Assembly (NCBI GenBank): GCA_037074615.1
Contig: CM073551.1
Coordinates: forward strand, 15,623,750-15,687,749
DNA from: Leucaena leucocephala
Taxonomy: Eukaryota > Streptophyta > Magnoliopsida > Fabales > Fabaceae
Direction of reading: 5' to 3'
DNA length: 64,000 nucleotides
Positions 58,024-64,000 of the stretch are shown here, piece by piece. A model generated the notes under the pieces. That model made no database searches and was not told where the DNA came from. It worked only from the letters and a program-made list of their open reading frames with translations. The position numbers and the translations under genes were made by a program. Position 1 is the first letter of the stretch; every line of letters starts with the position of its first letter.

Positions 58024-59677
58024 TGCAACATTCCAATTTTTATCCTTATATTTAAGTAAAATTTAAAATATTATTTATTAATAATTTAAAAAATTATCTA
58101 ATTAAATTATTATAGTTTAGTATTTTTATTATTTTTAATAAAATATGATATAATATATAGATTATCCTATTTTTATCTTATTTAGAATCTTACGATTTAA
58201 TTATTACTATTAATTAAGAATTTATTGGGATTTAGATTCATATTTAGATATACAAATTTATTTTGAAAATATGGTTTAAATTTTAAAATACCAGATAGAA
58301 TTCTGATAAAAAAAATAATAATATACCTATATCTTTGATTAAATATAAATATAATAATATATGTATTTATACTATAATAATAATATAGTTTAAATTTTAA
58401 ATTACTATATCTTATAAGATTTTAATAAAGATAAGATATGAATTTAAATTTTGAATTATTATTATGGCTTTATAAATAAAGCTAAGACCCTGAGTTATTC
58501 CTCAAACTTGATTATTGAGTCGGCTCTTCTCTTTTTAGTCCTCTCTCTCAGTCCCTTTCCTATTCCTAAAGAAGGTAATCACTTTTTACTCGTTGTGTGT
58601 GCTAATATAATGCTTATGAGTATTTTGATATATATAAATCTATTGGTATTGATATAATTATATTGAGAAAACTTATTTGATTATTTTTATTGAAAATAGT
58701 CTTGTGGGACTTAAAGTTTAATTTAAAAAATTTGAGTTGAGATTATAAACTTATTATATCTTAATATTAAAATTTGAAAAAAGTTATTATCTTGAGAAAA
58801 ATCCTTTTATGATATTTATCAAGCTATTGAGATTTTGATTAATATGATTATTTTGAGAATTATGCATTGTTGATGGGTGATGATAGAGTTGTATTTCTAC
58901 CACATGGTATAGCCTCCATCAGAGCTCAATAGATGGCTTTTGTCCCACCAGTTTACCGAGGGACGCGCCCCACCTGTTTATCGAGGGGCTGCGACACCCC
59001 CACCTGTTTATCGAGGGGAATGGACCCATGGTCCGGTCAGGTGCTCTGTGGATTTTTAGCCTATCCATATCACTTGATCGGTTAGCTTTTTGAGGGGTAG
59101 TTACCACTAGCCCATGGGTTTGGTCTACGGGAATAAGGCGGTTCAGTTGGTTTGAGGGGAGGAACTTGGGTGGGTTATTTATTTGATTTTATTATGATAA
59201 TATGTTATTTTATATATATTGTATTTTGTGATCAGTCTCAGTTGACACCTCATAAGCACATGTTAGTACTCATGATGAGTAGAACTGCTAGTTATTGAGA
59301 TGTTTGTCTCACCCTATTTTTATTAATATTTTTCAGGTTATATTATTATCTTAGGACCCTAGGAAAAACTTCAGAGGCTTGGAAGGGCTATATTAATTGC
59401 ATAGCCTTCTCCTTTGAAGGTATATGTAGAATAGTTGTATATTGCCATAATAGGTTTATTTTGAATACTCATATATCCAATTATTTTATTTATATTTTAA
59501 GAAAAGTCTTTTTATAACTATGGTAGAGTTCATTTAAATTTTAGTTAAACTCTTTTCTACCATGGTTAGCGCTTTTAAAATAAAATAAATTTATTTATAA
59601 TATTTTTTTTAAAACTATATTGGGTGCAAAATATGTGTAAATAATTAATAATAGTTATATTTTAGGAGGATTTTACA
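58024..59677 (+). mobile_element. Solo LTR, forward, TGCAACATT family, TSD ATCCA
   Basis: It starts TGCAACATTCC and ends GGATTTTACA, 1654 bp, flanked by ATCCA at 58019-58023 and 59678-59682. The integrase frame on both sides rejoins across it (KLDP with the following CVFLGY-like segment), which confirms the ends. It carries three tandem CCACC(A/T)GTTTA(C/T)CGAGGG repeats (58945-59020); the related copy at 12600-14260 has two. Confidence 0.93.
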
Positions 59678-59682
59678 ATCCA

Positions 59683-60226
59683 CACCTAAATGTATTTTCC
59701 TGAGGTATTCAACCTAACAAAAAGGTTATAGGTGTTATTTTCCTATCGTGAGAAAATTTTGTCATAATGGATGTCACCTTTGAAGAAAAGTTAGGCTACT
59801 ATCAGAATTCTCCCATTCAGGGGATAACTTGAGGGAATAGGAGCCTTTAGAGCCTATAGCTTCACCAAACAGTCTTGAAATCATTCACAAAACAGCATCA
59901 TCCATACCATTTCTTCCTACAATCAAAATAGCTAATCAAAATGGATAAACCAGACCTAAAAGGAATCCAAAAATTGATCTAAATTCCCTTCAAAATGAAC
60001 ATATTCATCCTGAAATAGATTTGAACCCTCACAATGATTCACCAACGCCCAATAACATATTGAATGGCAAAGAATTAGAAGAGGCAGATGATGAAGTAGA
60101 AGAATAATGAGAATCAACTTCCAAACATTGATGCTCCCTCAAGTTATGTATAAAACCAAGAGTCCTCTATAGTATCCGAGCCTGATGACCTTGGATGGCC
60201 AATTACTCTAAGAAAAGGGGTAAGAC
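59683..60226 (+). pseudogene. Ty1/copia integrase end and linker, second piece
   Basis: The frame reads NVFS.GIQPNKKVIGVIF, then ENFVIMDVTFEE, matching the copia pattern CVFLGYSPTQKGYKCY..SRKFFVSMDVTF. Further on, after degenerate acidic sequence, WPITLRKGVR matches the ALRKG motif that precedes RT. The RT itself is not in the window; the LTR at 60227 interrupts here. Many stops; nonfunctional. Confidence 0.8.
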
Positions 60227-61231
60227 TGAAACATCCTACTTTTACCCGCTCAGAGTACACATTCGAAAGTGTATTTGATTAGCAGAAGTATTACTTTGGC
60301 CTAAAAATTAAAAAAATTCAATTTGGTCATCGAGTACTGTTTATTGTTCAATTTCCAGATTAGCAGTCTAACTTTAAAAAATTATGACTAATTCAATTTG
60401 GTCATCGTCTTGAGATGGTTCAAAGCTCTAATGGAGAAATATGAATATGTACATTTGTTTTCCTATTCAATATAGTTAATTCATTTATTTTTACTATTTA
60501 TTTGGTCAATTTTAGAACTTCCAAATTCTGACCCTTAAATTTAGAAATTCATTTCTCTTAATGTACACATCCAATACATGCATTCTACCTATGCATTTAA
60601 ATCTTAAGATGTGTACTACATGATCATCAAAGTTTGTGGATTAATTCATCCATTTGCTAGGTCAAACTAAAGCCAAAAAAACTGCTCCAGGACCCATATT
60701 TTTACTATTACCACTTTATTTCATAATTCTCATAAATTATTCTAGCACGCATAAACCATCCTCTTGGCTTCTCATACTTTCATATAAATCATATAAATAT
60801 GCCATAATTATTCCTTACATATCCATCACATAATTTGGCATATTATACATCATTACATAAATATGATAATCATACATCTCATGCTAGAACATACAATTTC
60901 TCTACTTTCTTTCTTCCATTCTTTGGCTTTCCTTCAAGCACAAGTCTTCCATCATTGTTGACCTATCATGTTTAAATATGGGAGGGTGAGATTCTAGGGA
61001 ATCTCAGTAGAAAATATTACGGCTTACATATGCAAGATGGATGCTATGCATGATGTCATCTTACTTAAACTCCTTTTAATTAGTGACATGCCATCATACT
61101 TTATGCTTTGTATAAAAATGCATGGACATTAGAAGCATGTTATAAACAACATTTTCAACAATATTCAATCAACATATACATATCAACACATAAGCATACC
61201 CATCAAGCACATAAAGGGGTAAGTCTACTAC
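60227..61231 (-). mobile_element. Reverse LTR, interrupted at 61231
   Basis: The plus strand starts TGAAACATCC inside a copia ALRKG-type segment (expected TSD AAGAC at 60222-60226). It includes the reverse hairpin GAGATTC-TAGG-GAATCTC (60988-61005). It breaks off near GGGGTAAGTCTACTAC, where relatives have the end of the intron-like region (compare 23840). The rest and the matching TSD should lie beyond 64000. Confidence 0.8.
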
Positions 61232-64000
61232 TGTCATATCCCAATTTTTTCCTATCTGTATAAGACTGATAAAAGAAAGAGTTTTGGAAGGTATTGTGAC
61301 GATAAATAGAAAGAAAAGATAATAATTAGACAAGGGTGTAAAGAAGAGGGACTAAAATGAAAATTCTAAAAGTTCCATGGTACAAAATAGAAGTAGACAT
61401 AAACTTTGGGGCATTAAGTGTAATTATGAAAAGTTGAGGGCCTAAAGTGTAATTTTTAAAAGTTCAAGGGTAAAATGGTAAATATGAAAAGTTGAGCCCA
61501 AAAATGCCCAGAATCAGTTTAGTCCCAAATTTTTTCAATAAATAGAGTAATTTATTCTGATCAGTTTAACGCAACACAGAATTTTGATTTGAGGTCCAGA
61601 TAAATTGATATTAATTTTCTAATTCAGGAGATTATTACAGTATCCTCTAGACCTCAGAATCAGATGAAATTTTACATTAAATTCTTATAATTAATATGAG
61701 AATTTATGAAACTGACAGAACTAAAAAAGGAGTTATATAGAATTTATAATAGAATTTACAGTGGAATAAAATACCCAATAAATATTTTTCAGGGAATTTC
61801 TTAGGAGTTGAGCCCATGAAGGTAGGGGACCACGTAGAAGGCCCAAAATGGTTCCTCATAGGCCCAATAATATTTTTATATAGGTATGTGGACCAGTATT
61901 TATAAAGACCCGAAAAAATATAAAATTATGAAAATGCCACTGAGTATGCCACTATGTTGTACAATGAGCAAGAGATGAATAGAGGGCAATTTGGTCATTT
62001 GACTAAGGTTAGATGGTCAAGGAGAGTTCCTTGAATAGTTGACCAATGTCATGGAATACTCTGGTGATATGTGAAAAGACGATAATGCCCTAGAGATATT
62101 AAGGTAAATAAAGAAGAACTGAGGGGTATTTTGGTAATTTACCAAGGGATCAGTAATTAAGTTTAGACCCAGTCCAAGAATGTCAATGGTAGGAAGAATT
62201 CGGATACTGGATTTAAGATCATAAAACATATTATAAAATCCCAGAAAAATTAGATTTAGAAAACAGTCTGGTTTTTGAAAAATTGGACTGAGCCGGTACC
62301 GGATTGGACTGAAATTTTTCTAGACTCTTCTTTCCTTGGAATCGCACCACATGGAGGATGAGGTGTCCCTTGATGATGTCATGGATGATGTCACTATTTG
62401 GCTTCTAAGGCAAGCTTGTTTCAAGAGTGAATATGAGCCATTAGATCAAATAGTACACAAAGTGATCTTGGCCATTCATTTCCATGCCTTCAAGTCTATA
62501 AATACCCTCCCTTTCTCTTCATATTTGCGTCAAGTTAGAGAAGGAATAGGGAGGTGCTGCCCAAGTAAGAACCAAGCCAAGACAAGAGGGAATCCAAGAT
62601 ACCCAAGTCAAGTTAGCTAGGAATTAAGGTAAGTAATCTATCCTAACTTATTTTCCTTCAATTCAAGAGCTTGATCTTGGGATTTTAATGGAAGAAAAGT
62701 GAGATATTCCCTATGTGGTGCTGCTGTCCAAAACTGTATAATATTGGGGAAAGAAGAAATTGAAGTTAGAGACATAAAATTAACACTTATACAAGCTAGA
62801 TTTAATGGCTAGTTATGGAATTAGATTCAAATTCCTTGCTTTGCACATTGAAGGGGGCTTTCGGTCAAGAACAGAACTGAAAGGAGGAATTTTAATTTCA
62901 ATGATCTAATACTTCCATTGAATTTATATGATGATTTTATGTAGGATTGGATAGATTTTAAACCTTGGAAGCATTGGAATTGAAAGTTGTAGTTTTTGGA
63001 ATTCTTTTCTGTTACTGTTCACACACATGAACAGTGATTGAAATTTCATCATTTTGATGCTTCCAATGGTTTTAAAATGAAAAATTGTATGGGATAAAGT
63101 AGAGGAATAAGTATTGGAAGCATTGGAATCAAAATGAGAATTTTTGAAAGAATAATATGTTTCTTTTCAGTTCTGTCCAGACTTGATGAAGAAGCTGGAA
63201 TTTCAACATTCTAGGTCCATAAATGGATTCAAAAGGCAAAGTTGTGTAGGGTAAAGTTGAGATGTAAGTTAGTTTAAAGGATGAGGCAATTAACCACAAA
63301 TAGAGAAAGTTAGGGGTTGAGTGGTTAATTGAGTTTAAAGTTATAAAATGTTAGTGAATTGAGATTGTAATGAATGAATGATAATGCAATTTTAGGATTT
63401 GGTTTGTGTACTCAAAGAGGAAAGCTACACATCAAAGAGAAGTAGGAAGCAAGAGGTAAAGGAAAAGGATAAGGAAGGCAAGGAGTATGAGGTAGTGAAC
63501 TTACCTACTTGTATGCTTATGTTGCTTGGATGTTTTATGTGATGTTTGCTTACTTTGATGATGTGAAGCATATATGATTAAGTGATGCTCTGTTTCTTTT
63601 TATGCTATGGCCATATGTTATAATTAAGGAACATGGAAGCATGTAAGTTATCCTTATGCAAGCAAGATCATTAAGTGCACACATAGTTACATCAAGCATG
63701 TAGTTGCATACATTGTATGGTTTCCGTTTGCTACTAAGATTTCCCTAGAAATCTCACCCCCTCCATGTCACCCCAACACCAACAGGTTCTTTAAAGATGG
63801 AAGAAGATGAAGATGCGAGAAGAGGAGTTAGGGGATAGATGGCATGATAGATTGTAATTTATGTTGTGACATGACTTATGTGATGTATGTATGTAAGGTA
63901 TGCTTAAAAAGCAGTACAATTGTAGCTATTCATAAAAATAGTAAATGATCAAATAAATTTATGAAATTTTATAGACATTTAGTTAACATGTCAAGCTTCG
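61232..64000 (+). mobile_element. Forward LTR (TGTCACATCC family), continues past the window
   Basis: It starts TGTCATATCCC and matches the LTR at 17608 over its first kilobase. TATA box at 62497-62504, then a leader. The small frame at 62336-62620 spans the promoter and is not a gene. Whether this is a solo LTR or the 5' end of a complete element cannot be seen; no LTR end is reached by 64000. Confidence 0.8.
62639..63785 (+). other. Putative leader intron, long form
   Basis: Consensus donor AAG|GTAAGT at 62639 and acceptor-like CACCAACAG ending at 63785, 1147 nt. A hairpin AGATTTC-CCTA-GAAATCT (63737-63754) overlaps a CTACTAAG branch-point-like word and lies about 30 nt before the acceptor. 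Comparable in length to the reverse interval 15099-16265. Confidence 0.5.

Noticed and set aside
1..64000. Host genes, rRNA or tRNA genes
   Set aside because: Every long frame could be placed in a transposable element; no rRNA-like or complete tRNA-like sequence was seen by eye. A search with gene and RNA models would be needed to exclude small ones.

Overview
The window looks like plant nuclear heterochromatin, most likely from an angiosperm with a large, repeat-rich genome. It is AT-rich and holds no recognisable host gene. Almost every base I can assign belongs to a nested stack of transposable elements: Ty3/gypsy LTR families whose LTRs begin TGTAACATCCC or TGTCACATCC, Ty1/copia elements of the Sirevirus type, and one CACTA (En/Spm) DNA transposon. 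The species cannot be named from this sequence.

Layout. 1-11200: an older LTR split by a full-length but gag-only Ty3 element (288-10070, LTRs of 2927 and 2928 bp, TSD TTTGG). 11200-17600: unassigned AT-rich DNA with a hairpin minisatellite, a TGCAACATT-type LTR copy, then the 3' end of a Ty3 internal region cut by a reverse solo LTR (14537-17265, TSD ACACT). 17608-21590: two stacked forward LTRs, the second ending abruptly inside a copia gag. 21590-35148: copia (Sirevirus-like) internal sequence split by three solo LTRs nested in one another (22831-30872, 26036-30772, 27958-29956), each with a perfect 5-bp TSD. 35149-38714: a copia LTR with its PBS and a short deleted internal region. 38715-57718: a second copia LTR, exploded by a solo LTR (39630-43080) and by a 13-kb CACTA element (43626-56614, TSD ATG) that itself carries two solo LTRs. 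57719-60226: a copia integrase split by the copia LTR on its left and by a 1.65-kb solo LTR (58024-59677). 60227-64000: a reverse LTR interrupted by a forward LTR that runs off the window.

How the parts work. The only long coding regions belong to the CACTA element: a TNP2-type transposase (50758-52719 and upstream) and, on the same strand, a multi-exon Transposase_24/Ulp1-protease-like gene (44333-49968). Both are broken by stops, a frameshift and LTR insertions. The gag of the 288-10070 element has a frameshift, an in-frame stop and a damaged zinc knuckle. No element here looks autonomous.

The most interesting signals lie in the LTRs. Across several LTR families there is the same layout: TATA box, a GT splice-donor-like site, a short hairpin whose stem covaries between families, and an acceptor-like CAG. 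This suggests a conserved intron inside the LTR leader. Also notable are a cluster of GTCGCGAC palindromes in one LTR, LTRs that are chimeras of two families, an LTR that has captured internal sequence, and copia LTRs packed with ATCGAT-centred palindromes.
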